A program made the translations under genes and the position numbers. Shown here piece after piece: positions 53,394-62,823 of a DNA stretch of 64,000 nt (positions are counted from its first letter, which is position 1; the number at the start of each line of letters is the position of its first letter). Below the pieces are notes generated by a model. That model ran no database searches and had not been told where the DNA came from. It saw only the letters and a list, made by a program, of their open reading frames with translations. The stretch spans positions 1 to 64,000 of the forward strand of contig CAJOLZ010000001.1 in the NCBI GenBank assembly GCA_905235575.1. The letters are read 5' to 3'. This DNA comes from an uncultured Bacteroidaceae bacterium. GTDB lineage: Bacteria; Bacteroidota; Bacteroidia; Bacteroidales; Bacteroidaceae.

Positions 53394-54497
53394 ATGAAGA
53401 TTCCATTCCTTAAAAGAATAGACCGCTACCTGATAGCGAAATTTCTGGGGACCTATTTCTTCTCCATCATCCTCATCATCACCATTGCTGTCGTATTCGA
53501 CTACAACGAGAACGTTGACCGTTTCACGACCCATCACGCCCCGATGAGCGCCATTCTGGGGCAGTACTACCTCAACTTCATTCCTTATTATACGAACCTT
53601 TTCAGCGCGCTCTTCGTGTTCCTGAGCGTAATATTCTTTACGAGCAAACTTGCCGAGGGGAGCGAGATCATAGCCATGATAAGCACCGGGATGAGTTTCC
53701 GTCGTCTCATGCGGCCCTACATGATCAGCGCTGCCCTCATCGCCGGCATGTCGTTCTATCTCGGAGCCGAAGTGATTCCCAAGGGCAGCATCAAGCGCCT
53801 CGCCTTCGAAAACCAATACAAACGCTTCAAGAAAAATCCCACCTATGCCGACAATGTTCAGTTACAGGTCGATACGGGTGTCATAGCATTCCTCGAGCAC
53901 TTCAACGGCATCTCCCGCACCGGCATTCACTTCTCGCTCGACAAGTTCGAAGACAAGAAACTCGTCTCTCACCTTACCGCCAAGACCGTTGTCTACGACA
54001 CCCTCAGCGACGTTCGCTACCGATGGCAACTGAAAGACGTCACAGTCCGAGACATGAGGGGAATGCGAGAGAAGATAACCTACATCCCCTCAGTCGATTC
54101 CATTATCATGATGGAGCCGCAGGACTTCCTCTTCACCCGAAACCAGCAGGAGACCATGACCAACAGCGAACTGCGAGAATACATCTCGAAGCAACGACTC
54201 CGAGGAAGCGCCAACCTGAAAGTCTTCGAGGTCGAGTACCACAAACGCTACGCCACGCCTTTCGCGGCCTTCATCCTCTCCTCCATAGGCCTCTCCCTCT
54301 CGTCTCGGAAGCGCAAGGGCGGAATGGGGCTCTCCCTCGGAGTCGGACTCGCACTCAGTTCCATCTACATCCTTCTGCAGACCGTCTCTGCTACCTTCAG
54401 CATTCAGGCCGGAATGCACCCAGCCCTCGCCGCATGGACCCCCAACATACTATTCTTCTTCATCGCCTGGTACCTCTATACAAAGGCACCGAAGTAG
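53394..54497 (+). CDS. LptF/LptG-family (YjgP/YjgQ) permease
   Basis: 367 residues. DRYLIAKFLGTYFFSIILII is the typical first helix; helices follow at about 55-80 and 100-118, then a periplasmic beta-jellyroll (about 125-270), then three C-terminal helices (FAAFILSSIGLSLSSRKRKG). It is part of the inner-membrane lipopolysaccharide export pump LptBFG. The partner permease and ATPase are not adjacent. Confidence 0.92.
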   Translation: MKIPFLKRIDRYLIAKFLGTYFFSIILIITIAVVFDYNENVDRFTTHHAPMSAILGQYYLNFIPYYTNLFSALFVFLSVIFFTSKLAEGSEIIAMISTGMSFRRLMRPYMISAALIAGMSFYLGAEVIPKGSIKRLAFENQYKRFKKNPTYADNVQLQVDTGVIAFLEHFNGISRTGIHFSLDKFEDKKLVSHLTAKTVVYDTLSDVRYRWQLKDVTVRDMRGMREKITYIPSVDSIIMMEPQDFLFTRNQQETMTNSELREYISKQRLRGSANLKVFEVEYHKRYATPFAAFILSSIGLSLSSRKRKGGMGLSLGVGLALSSIYILLQTVSATFSIQAGMHPALAAWTPNILFFFIAWYLYTKAPK

Positions 54498-54522
54498 GCA
54501 AACTCACCACCAATATCGACAG

Positions 54523-55773
<1,251 letters not shown>

Positions 55774-55817
55774 AACCCGAATTCTAAAACCGATTCAAGT
55801 TAAACCACACAAACAGA

Positions 55818-55848
55818 AGAGCCCGCAAGCATTCCTTGTGGGCTCTTT
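55818..55848. terminator. Bidirectional terminator between the helicase and ribH
   Basis: AGAGCCCGCAAG and CTTGTGGGCTCT pair with one mismatch across a 5-nt loop; TTT follows on the plus strand. Lies between convergent genes. Confidence 0.75.
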
Positions 55849-55886
55849 ACGTTTATCTCAAATTCGGGTTAATCTCAAATACAGTT

Positions 55887-56381
55887 TCAGCGCCGAATAT
55901 CCTGCCGGAATGCCACCATCCTGACAGCCGTCACAGCAGCCTCGTCGCCCTTGTTGCCCAACCTGCCGCCCGCACGGTCCAGCGCCTGCTCCAGCGAGTT
56001 GCAAGTCAGCAAGCCATAGACCACCGGCACATCGCCCACCGCATTCAGGTGAGCCAAACCCTGCGTAGTCCCTTGGCAGATATAGTCAAAATGAGGAGTG
56101 TCGCCGCGAATCACACAACCGATGGCAATCACAGCATCCACCAGCCCGCTCTTCGCCATCTGCGCCGCCCCGAACACCAGTTCGAAGCTTCCCGGCACAC
56201 GTTTCAGCAAGATGCGGTCGTCCGTCACACCCAGCCTCGAGAGCGTAGTCCGCGCTCCCTCAGCCAGCGTACCCGTCACCTCGCCGTTCCAGTCGCTCAC
56301 CACAATGCCGAAGCGCATCCCGTCAGTCGAGGGGACAGCGCCCGCATCATAGTCCGAGAGATTATGCAGCGCAGTAGCCAT
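55887..56381 (-). CDS. ribH: 6,7-dimethyl-8-ribityllumazine synthase
   Basis: 164 residues from the ATG at 56381 ([18 protein letters not shown]). It condenses ribityl-aminouracil with dihydroxybutanone phosphate in riboflavin synthesis. Seen: [42 protein letters not shown] with the catalytic His, and the [19 protein letters not shown] region. No other rib gene is present and no FMN riboswitch was seen. It lies 22 nt after the TPR gene. Confidence 0.96.
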   Translation of the reverse strand: MATALHNLSDYDAGAVPSTDGMRFGIVVSDWNGEVTGTLAEGARTTLSRLGVTDDRILLKRVPGSFELVFGAAQMAKSGLVDAVIAIGCVIRGDTPHFDYICQGTTQGLAHLNAVGDVPVVYGLLTCNSLEQALDRAGGRLGNKGDEAAVTAVRMVAFRQDIRR

Positions 56382-56403
56382 CAGAAACAAGAGGGAAACC
56401 GCC

Positions 56404-57075
56404 CTACTTCAGGCGCTCAATGTACTTGTCGATGTTCGTCGACTCCACACTCTGCTGGTACTTCGCTTTCACCGTCTTATAGCAGTCCAGCGCCTTATCA
56501 TTCTTCTCCAGCGATTCGTAAAGCTGTGCAGCCTGAATCAGGAACGTCGGGCTCAGCGTATTATTGTCAGCCCGCTTCGCAGCCTTCTCAAGCGTCTTCG
56601 CAGCCTTCTCCGTCTCACCCTGCTGAGCATAACAGTTGCCCAGGGCAGCCAAGGCAGCAGGACTGATCATCTGGTCACCGGCATCGCCAAACTTCTCCAG
56701 TTCAGTAATAGCCTCCTCCGTCTTACCCAAGTTGGCATAACACAGACCCGCATAGAGATGAGCCAGATTGCCCGACTTCGTGCGACCATACTTGCTGGCA
56801 ACCTCCAGCAGACCCACAGCCTGCTCGTTACCATTCAGCGCAGCCTCATAACTGCCCTGCTCGAAAAGCTCCTGTGCAGGGAAGAGCGCCTCGCGCGCAG
56901 CCTCGTTGCGAGGAGTCCACACAAACTGGTGGAACAGCAACACCGCAATCACAACAGCCAGCACACCGCCGCCTACATACAAAATCTGCTTCTGATACTT
57001 CTCCATGAACGATACCGAAGCCGCAATCCGCTGGTCCAGTTCATTCTCCTGAGACACTTTCTTCTTTTTAGCCAT
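56404..57075 (-). CDS. Membrane-anchored tetratricopeptide-repeat protein
   Basis: 223 residues. A basic N terminus ([14 protein letters not shown]), one transmembrane helix at about 31-50 ([20 protein letters not shown]), then TPR-like helix pairs: [40 protein letters not shown] and [20 protein letters not shown]. The layout is like YfgM-type periplasmic TPR proteins that accompany envelope biogenesis. First gene of the ribH operon. Confidence 0.85.
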   Translation of the reverse strand: MAKKKKVSQENELDQRIAASVSFMEKYQKQILYVGGGVLAVVIAVLLFHQFVWTPRNEAAREALFPAQELFEQGSYEAALNGNEQAVGLLEVASKYGRTKSGNLAHLYAGLCYANLGKTEEAITELEKFGDAGDQMISPAALAALGNCYAQQGETEKAAKTLEKAAKRADNNTLSPTFLIQAAQLYESLEKNDKALDCYKTVKAKYQQSVESTNIDKYIERLK

Positions 57076-57155
57076 AACTCTTTATAGTAATTTTAACATT
57101 ATTCAATCCATGTCCGGGACAACCCACTTATAGCGCCGAAGCCCCAAAAACGCCG

Positions 57156-57163
57156 CAAAATTA
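57156..57163 (-). promoter_or_regulatory. Predicted -7 element for the TPR-ribH operon
   Basis: TAATTTTG on the minus strand, about 80 nt before the ATG at 57075. Confidence 0.5.
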
Positions 57164-57239
57164 CACATTAAAAATCAGAAGACGAAATTTCCACACCATT
57201 TTTTCGCCCCACCCCACACATTTTTTCCGCGAAAAGCCG

Positions 57240-57247
57240 TAAATTTG
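57240..57247 (+). promoter_or_regulatory. Predicted -7 element for recF
   Basis: TAAATTTG, about 45 nt before the recF ATG; no clear -33 TTTG. Confidence 0.5.
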
Positions 57248-57292
57248 CAAAGACAAACACCCCAGACACCCCATCCAGACACACCTACCCCC

Positions 57293-58402
57293 ATGCAGCT
57301 CAACCACCTCAGCATACTCAACTTCAAGAACATCCGTCAGGCCGACCTCACCTTCTCCCCCAAGGCCAACCTCATCCTCGGCATGAACGGAGAAGGCAAG
57401 ACCAACCTCCTCGACGCCATCCACCTCCTCAGCCTCTGCAAGAGCGCCATCGGAACCCCCGACAACCTTCTCATCAACCACGACGAGCAGCTCGCCATCC
57501 TCCAGGGCAGCTACACCCACGACGACGGCACTCCCGAGACCATCCACCTAGGACTGCGACGCGGAGCGCCCAAAACACTCCGACGCGGAGCCAAGCCCTA
57601 CAGACGCCTCGCCGAACACATCGGACTCATACCACTCGTCATCGTCACCCCCGCCGACCAGCAACTCATCAGCGGCACCAGCGAAGACCGACGACGCTTC
57701 CTCGACCTCGTCATCTCACAATACAACCGCCCCTACCTCGAGTCACTCCTCCGATACAACAAAGCCCTCCAGCAGCGCAACACCCTGCTACGGCAGCCCG
57801 CCGAACCCGACCCCGCACTCCTCAGTCTCTGGGAAGAACAGATGAGCAGCCAGGCACAGTACATCTACGAGACCCGCACCCGCTTCGTCCAAGACCTCAT
57901 CCCCCACTTCGACCGCATACACCGCCTCCTCACCCAGAACAACGAGCCAGCCACACTCACCTACCAGTCGCACCTCCAGCGGCAGCCCCTCCTCCCCCAG
58001 CTCATCGACAGCCGCAGCCGCGACCGCGCCCTCGGATACACCCTCCACGGCATCCACCGGGACGACCTCGTCATGAACCTCAACGGCCACCCCATCCGAC
58101 GCGAAGGCTCACAGGGACAGAACAAGACATACCTCCTCGCACTCAAGCTCGCCCAGTGGCACCACCTGCAGCAAGCCGCCCACACCACACCCATCCTCTT
58201 GCTCGATGACATCTTCGACAAGCTCGACGCTCAGCGCGTAGAACACATCGTCCGACACGTCACCGCCCCGCCCTATCGGCAAATCTTCATCACCGACACC
58301 AACCGTCAGGACATCCTCCACCTCGTCAGCCCCCTCACCCAGCCCTGCGCCGTATTCAACGTCACACAGGGAGAGATAACGGCCGAAGACCAAACCCTCT
58401 GA
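57293..58402 (+). CDS. recF: DNA replication/repair protein RecF
   Basis: 369 residues from the ATG at 57293 (MQLNHLSILNFKNIRQADLT). Walker A is GMNGEGKTNLLDAIHLLSL, the signature region is GSQGQNKTYLLALKLAQW and Walker B LLLDDIFDKLD. An SMC-like ATPase that loads RecA at gaps with RecO and RecR. Only the downstream DUF721 gene is associated; dnaA, dnaN and gyrB are not here, so this is not a classic origin cluster. Confidence 0.95.
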   Translation: MQLNHLSILNFKNIRQADLTFSPKANLILGMNGEGKTNLLDAIHLLSLCKSAIGTPDNLLINHDEQLAILQGSYTHDDGTPETIHLGLRRGAPKTLRRGAKPYRRLAEHIGLIPLVIVTPADQQLISGTSEDRRRFLDLVISQYNRPYLESLLRYNKALQQRNTLLRQPAEPDPALLSLWEEQMSSQAQYIYETRTRFVQDLIPHFDRIHRLLTQNNEPATLTYQSHLQRQPLLPQLIDSRSRDRALGYTLHGIHRDDLVMNLNGHPIRREGSQGQNKTYLLALKLAQWHHLQQAAHTTPILLLDDIFDKLDAQRVEHIVRHVTAPPYRQIFITDTNRQDILHLVSPLTQPCAVFNVTQGEITAEDQTL

Positions 58403-58405
58403 ACC

Positions 58406-58696
58406 ATGCACCGCCACACCGCCCAGCCCATTGCCGACCTGCTCCGCCAGTACCTCAGCCAGCAGCAGCTGCAGACGCCCCTCGCCGAGCACCGTCTCCT
58501 GCAGGCGTGGCCCGAAGTCGTAGGGCCCGCCGTCGCCGCCCGCACTGGTCGCATCTTCCTGCGCAACGGCACCCTACACGTCCAGATACGCAGCGCCGCG
58601 CTCCGACACACACTCACCCTCGCCCAGGCGCAGCTCGTCGCACAGCTCAACCGCGCAGCCCGACAGCCCGTCATCACCGCCATACACTTCTGCTGA
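58406..58696 (+). CDS. DUF721 domain protein
   Basis: 96 residues. HRHTAQPIADLLRQYLSQQQ, WPEVVGPAVAARTG and LRNGTLHVQIRSAALRHTL fit the DUF721 (DciA-like) fold, small proteins often encoded beside recF. Some members (DciA) load the replicative helicase. It starts 3 nt after the recF stop. Palindromic array 9 begins right after its stop. Confidence 0.88.
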   Translation: MHRHTAQPIADLLRQYLSQQQLQTPLAEHRLLQAWPEVVGPAVAARTGRIFLRNGTLHVQIRSAALRHTLTLAQAQLVAQLNRAARQPVITAIHFC

Positions 58697-58699
58697 AGA

Positions 58700-58761
58700 C
58701 ACAACATGCTGCGACAAGCAACGCACCGTGCTGCGACAGACGTCGCAGCACGGTGCGTTTT
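58700..58761 (+). repeat. 22-bp-period palindromic array, locus 9 (3 cores)
   Basis: Cores at 58700-58713 (degenerate), 58722-58735 and 58744-58757 with 8-nt linkers. The last two are exact reverse complements, giving a 16-bp stem and 4-nt loop, then TTTT. It ends the recF-DUF721 transcript. Confidence 0.88.
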
Positions 58762-58793
58762 CAGTATCTCCCCAGTCCCGTTTCCCTTGCCGT

Positions 58794-60971
58794 TCAATCT
58801 CCGATGGTGTGCAGGAAGTCTTGGGCCTGCCGGAGCGTTTCGGGCTTTCCTACGTCGAGGATGCGCAGGTCGTCCTGTATGTATCCGTAGATGGGCTGGC
58901 TGGCGCAGTGCTGGAGGTAGAAGTCGATGATGCCGAACTTCTCGGGCTGTTCCTGCAGGAGGGGGAGGAGACGGGGGTGGATGACGTGTATTCCAGCGAA
59001 GGCAAGCTGTCGGCACTGCTGGGGCTGGAGGTCGGTGTGGGGGCTGCGGACTTCTCCGGTGGCGGTGTCGGTCCATCCGACGAGTCGCAGGTCTTGGTCG
59101 AAGAGGAGCTGTCGGCGCGCGGGTCGTGGGCTGACGAGGAGGAGTGCTGCGACGTCTTGTGCTGCGCTGAGGAGTGGCTGCAGGCGGGCGTTGCTGAGTA
59201 TGTCTACGTTGTGGAGTAGGATGGGCTGGCGGAGGTCTCGCAGGAGTGGGAGTGCGTGGCGGAGTGCTCCTCCGGTGTCGAGGAGCTGGGTGCGCTCGTC
59301 GCTGTAGCGGATGGCGACGGGTTGGGGGTGGGCTTGGCACCAGGCTTCGATCTGGTCGGCATGGTGGTGGAGGTTGATGATGGCTTGGGTAAAGTGTTCA
59401 CGGTGTAGCTTGGTGAGGAGGTGCTGAAGGAGTGGCTGTCCTGCGACGGGGACGAGTGCCTTGGGGAGGGTGTCGGTGAGCGGTCGGAGACGGGTGCCGA
59501 GGCCTGCGGTAAAGATGAAGGCTGTCTGGGGTGTGGGGAGTGTCTGATGGATGCCGAGCTCGCGGTGTATGAGGTGTATCTGTACGGGGTAGTGTTGGGC
59601 GAGGTGCTGGGCAAGGTGCTGGGCGCAATAGACGCTGCGGTGCTGCCCTCCGGTGCATCCGAAGGCAATCATGAGGTGTGTGAAGCTGCGCTGCAGGTAT
59701 CGTTCGACGTGGCTATCGATGAGGGATTCGACGTGCTGGAGGTAGCGGAGAATTTCTCCGTTGTCTTCGAGAAAGCGAATGACGGGCTGGTCAAGTCCTG
59801 TGAGGTTCTTGTAGGCTTGGTATCGGCCGGGGTTATGTATGGAGCGGCAGTCGAAGACGTATCCTCCGCCGTTGGGTGTGGTATCGGCTGGGATGCCTTT
59901 GCGGTAGGAGAAGCTGTAGATGTGAATGTGGAGTTGCTGGTCGGCGGCGGGTGCCTCGGGGGGTGTCTGGTATTGTGGGAGGCCGACGAGCTGTGTGAGT
60001 ATCTGTTGGAGGTAGGGATAGGGCAAAGAGTGACGGACGAGGTGTTGGCGGAGATTCTGGATGGCTGGGGGGATGCTTTGTAGGAAGTGTTGTTTGCGCT
60101 CGAAGTGTCCGCGGTATCCGTAGGCTCCAAGGACTTGTAAGAGTCGGAGCAGAACACAGAGGCTGAGGTCGGCATGGAAGCGTGGGATGTCGACTGGGAT
60201 GTAGCGGCTGAGGCTGCGTAGGTAGGTGTCGATGAGTTGCTGGCGGAGGGTGTCGGGATAGTGTGCTGAGGCTTGCCAGAGGAAGCTGGCGAGGTCGTAC
60301 TGGAGTGGTCCTCGACGGCCGCCTTGGTAGTCGATGATGTAGGGTTGGTCTTCGGGGCTGAGCATGATGTTGCGTGCCTGGAAGTCGCGGTGGATGAATA
60401 CCTGGAGTGGGATGTCGGCGATGTCTTGGGCGAGGTGGCGGAAGTCTTCTTCGAGCCTGAGCTCGTGGAAGTCGATGCCCGAGGGTTTGAGGAAGCAGTA
60501 TTTGAAGTAGTTGAGGTCGAAGAGGGCGCTGGTCTGGTCGAACTGTGGCTGTGGGTAGCAGTGGCTGTAGTCGAGGTCTCGGTCTGCTTTTATCTGTAGG
60601 TCTGGGAGGAGTTGGATGGTTCGGCTGAGGAGCTGCTGTTCTTGTGAGTTGTATTGTCCCTGGGCTTGTCGTCCTGCCTGGAGTGCGTCATAGAGTGTGC
60701 GGTTGCCGAGGTCGGTCTGCAGGTACCGGAGGCTGTCGGGGCTGGTGGCGAGGATTTGTGGTACGGGGAGTTGGTGGAGGGTGAGGTGTCGGGTGAGGTG
60801 GATGAAGGCTTGGTTTTCGTCGGCGCTGGTTCCGATGACTCCGATGACGGTTGTTCCGTCGGGTGCTGTGAGGCGGTGGTATTGTCGGTTGCTACCTGCA
60901 GTGGGCAGGGGTTGGCTTTGTGCGGGTGGGAAGCCGTAGGTCTGGGTGTATAGTTTGTGGAGCTGCTCCAT
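58794..60971 (-). CDS. Triple fusion: AmgK-like sugar kinase + RapZ C-terminal domain + MurU-like nucleotidyltransferase
   Basis: 725 residues from the ATG at 60971. Residues about 1-335 are an aminoglycoside-phosphotransferase-type kinase (FIHRDFQARNIMLSPED, YIIDYQGGRRGPLQYD), like AmgK, which phosphorylates MurNAc/GlcNAc at C1. About 350-480 match the RapZ C-terminal domain (FDCRSIHNPGRYQAYKNLTG, IAFGCTGGQHRSVYCAQ), which senses GlcN6P in enterobacteria. About 486-725 are a nucleotidyltransferase (FTAGLGTRLRPLTDTLPKAL) like MurU, which makes UDP-MurNAc. Together this suggests cell-wall sugar recycling in one polypeptide. A longer upstream reading frame overlaps the permease and is not used. 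Confidence 0.88.
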   Translation of the reverse strand: MEQLHKLYTQTYGFPPAQSQPLPTAGSNRQYHRLTAPDGTTVIGVIGTSADENQAFIHLTRHLTLHQLPVPQILATSPDSLRYLQTDLGNRTLYDALQAGRQAQGQYNSQEQQLLSRTIQLLPDLQIKADRDLDYSHCYPQPQFDQTSALFDLNYFKYCFLKPSGIDFHELRLEEDFRHLAQDIADIPLQVFIHRDFQARNIMLSPEDQPYIIDYQGGRRGPLQYDLASFLWQASAHYPDTLRQQLIDTYLRSLSRYIPVDIPRFHADLSLCVLLRLLQVLGAYGYRGHFERKQHFLQSIPPAIQNLRQHLVRHSLPYPYLQQILTQLVGLPQYQTPPEAPAADQQLHIHIYSFSYRKGIPADTTPNGGGYVFDCRSIHNPGRYQAYKNLTGLDQPVIRFLEDNGEILRYLQHVESLIDSHVERYLQRSFTHLMIAFGCTGGQHRSVYCAQHLAQHLAQHYPVQIHLIHRELGIHQTLPTPQTAFIFTAGLGTRLRPLTDTLPKALVPVAGQPLLQHLLTKLHREHFTQAIINLHHHADQIEAWCQAHPQPVAIRYSDERTQLLDTGGALRHALPLLRDLRQPILLHNVDILSNARLQPLLSAAQDVAALLLVSPRPARRQLLFDQDLRLVGWTDTATGEVRSPHTDLQPQQCRQLAFAGIHVIHPRLLPLLQEQPEKFGIIDFYLQHCASQPIYGYIQDDLRILDVGKPETLRQAQDFLHTIGD

Positions 60972-60976
60972 GGTTT

Positions 60977-62182
60977 TCAGTGGATTTTGTTTTTTATCTG
61001 TCGGATGTTGATGTAGGTGAGGATGAGGGTGATGAGGAGTGCGAGGAGTATGGTTGGCAGGAGGCTGCGGGGGGCGGTCTGCGGGAAGAGGGGCTGGAGC
61101 TGATGGAGGAGGTGGCTGCGGAGGGATATGAGGAGGGCGAGGGCGAGAATGAGGACGAGGATATTGAGGAGGATGACGAGGGTCTGATAGGGTCGGGCGA
61201 GGCTGCGGGCGGTGTGTCCGAGGAGGCGGAGGGTTTGTATCTTCTGTGTGTTTTTCTGTATGAGGAGGTGGATGGAGAGGATGAGGAGGTAGATGGAGAG
61301 TAGGCTGACGATGGTTCCGACGGCGATGACGAGTGTGGTGAGGAGGCGTAGGATGAGGATGGCTCGGCTGGTGGTGGCTGTTTCGTCGGCGGTCTCGTAG
61401 TGGTGTAGGTCGAGGTATTGGGCGAGCTGTGGGTCGGCTGGGTTGTCGGTCTGGAGTATGAGGCGGGTAGGACGAGGGGTGTCGGTGTCTTGGGTGTAGC
61501 GTTGGTTGCTCCATTGGATGAAGTCGTCGGGGACGAGGATGGTGTTGAGGCGGGTGGTGAATCCTACGACGCGTCCTTGGAGTGTCTCTTGTCTGTGGTT
61601 TCCGCGCAGTGTTATGTTGAGGTTTATCATGGTGGCGAGGTTTTCGGAGACTTTGGGTAGGGCGTGTGTCTGGGCGAAGCCGAAGTTGTAGAGGGTGAGG
61701 TAGCTTCGTGGCAGGATGATGGGTACGACGGGCTGACGGGGGTCGAAGTGCCATCTGGTGAGGTCGGTGTCGATGAAGCTGTCGGGAACGCTCTCGAAGA
61801 ACATGTCGGTGGAGATGGGGGGAAGTCCTTGTCCTGAGAGGGTGCAGGTGACGTCATATCGGCTGGCGGTGAAGGGTGCGATGCGAAGAGTGAAGGGCTG
61901 TCGGCGAAGGTCGTCGATTTCGTCTTGGCTGAAAGTGGGGTCGCTTCCGAGTCCGAGTGCATCGGAGGCGGTAAGGTGTTTGTTGAGGATGAGGTATTGT
62001 GGGCTGAAGATGCCGTCGGGCTGGGTGAGGAGTGGGCTGAGGTCGCGGTAGAGCTGGAAGGCGAGGAGTATGATGAAGATGCCGACGAGGTTGGCGAGGG
62101 TGTAGGCCGCGAGCTGGAGGGGGCTGATGTGGGCGCGGAGGAGCCGCCAGACGAGGGGCTGGGGCGAGGTATGGGTTTTCAT
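60977..62182 (-). CDS. FtsX-like ABC permease
   Basis: 401 residues from the ATG at 62182. One N-terminal helix (about 20-42, LAAYTLANLVGIFIILLAFQ), a large extracytoplasmic domain (about 45-265), and three C-terminal helices (TLVIAVGTIVSLLSIYLLIL, then TLVILLNILVLILALALLIS and TILLALLITLILTYINIRQI). This is the FtsX/MacB/LolE topology. Its ATPase is the overlapping upstream gene. Substrate unknown; peptidoglycan-hydrolase control or lipoprotein export are options. Confidence 0.85.
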   Translation of the reverse strand: MKTHTSPQPLVWRLLRAHISPLQLAAYTLANLVGIFIILLAFQLYRDLSPLLTQPDGIFSPQYLILNKHLTASDALGLGSDPTFSQDEIDDLRRQPFTLRIAPFTASRYDVTCTLSGQGLPPISTDMFFESVPDSFIDTDLTRWHFDPRQPVVPIILPRSYLTLYNFGFAQTHALPKVSENLATMINLNITLRGNHRQETLQGRVVGFTTRLNTILVPDDFIQWSNQRYTQDTDTPRPTRLILQTDNPADPQLAQYLDLHHYETADETATTSRAILILRLLTTLVIAVGTIVSLLSIYLLILSIHLLIQKNTQKIQTLRLLGHTARSLARPYQTLVILLNILVLILALALLISLRSHLLHQLQPLFPQTAPRSLLPTILLALLITLILTYINIRQIKNKIH

Positions 62183-62823
62183 AGGCGGAGATGGTTGTCG
62201 TAGGGCAGATTGGGGTGTTTGCCGATGCTGGTAAGGATGAGTGCTGCGGACTGTGCCCGGGCTTCGCTGAGGATTAGTTGGGCCATGAGTTGAGCGTTGT
62301 CTTCGTCGAGGTGGCTGATGGGTTCGTCGGCGAGGAGGAAGTGGAAGGGCTGACAGAAGGCTCTGATGAGGGCTACGCGCTGTTGCTGTCCGAGGCTCAT
62401 GATAGCTGCAGGGGTGTTGAGCTTGTCGTGGATGTGGAGACGGCAGAACATTTCTTCTATCTGTTCCTGTGTCTTGAAATGTGTGAGGCGGTTTTTTATC
62501 TGAACGTTCTCGAGGGCGGTGAGCTCGGGGAAGAGGCGCATCTCCTGAAAGAGGATGGCGAGGCTGTGCTGTCGCAGATGGTCCCAACGGCTGGGGGTGA
62601 GGGTGCGGATGTCGGTGTCGTCGAAGGTAATCTGTCCCTGATAGTCGGAACGCTGTCCGTAGAGGTAGGAGCAGAGGGAGGTTTTTCCTGTGCCGCTCTG
62701 TGCCTCTACGAGGTATAGCTTTCCCCGCTGGAGTGTGATGTCTCGGTTCCAGATGTCGCTGCGGATGTCTGTCCGTTCGGCGAAGACTTGCGGCAGGAGT
62801 TGGTGGAGGTGGATGGTGTTCAT
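62179..62823 (-). CDS. ABC transporter ATP-binding protein with altered motifs
   Basis: 214 residues from the ATG at 62823 (MNTIHLHQLLPQVFAERTDI). Walker A reads VEAQSGTGKTSLC, the Q-loop AILFQEMRLFPEL, the signature MSLGQQQRVALIRA in place of LSGGQ, and Walker B FLLADEPISHLDED. The switch histidine that normally follows strand 8 (usual TH) appears as LTSIGK. Overlaps both neighbours by 4 nt as ATGA, so it pairs with the FtsX-like permease. Confidence 0.88.
   Translation of the reverse strand: MNTIHLHQLLPQVFAERTDIRSDIWNRDITLQRGKLYLVEAQSGTGKTSLCSYLYGQRSDYQGQITFDDTDIRTLTPSRWDHLRQHSLAILFQEMRLFPELTALENVQIKNRLTHFKTQEQIEEMFCRLHIHDKLNTPAAIMSLGQQQRVALIRAFCQPFHFLLADEPISHLDEDNAQLMAQLILSEARAQSAALILTSIGKHPNLPYDNHLRL

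Noticed and set aside
55774-55886. FMN riboswitch linked to ribH
   Set aside because: This interval is downstream of ribH on the minus strand and contains only a terminator hairpin; no RFN-like conserved blocks were seen upstream of the TPR-ribH operon either.
57100-57300. Replication origin next to recF
   Set aside because: No dnaA, dnaN or gyrB and no cluster of DnaA-box-like sites; recF is paired only with the DUF721 gene.
60972-61754. N-terminal extension of the triple-fusion frame
   Set aside because: It is low-complexity His/Pro/Arg/Thr sequence fully overlapping the FtsX-like permease; the kinase domain begins at the ATG at 60971.
62183-62587. N-terminal extension of the FtsX-like permease frame
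   Set aside because: It overlaps the ABC ATPase gene; the ATG at 62182 overlaps the ATPase stop and precedes the first helix.
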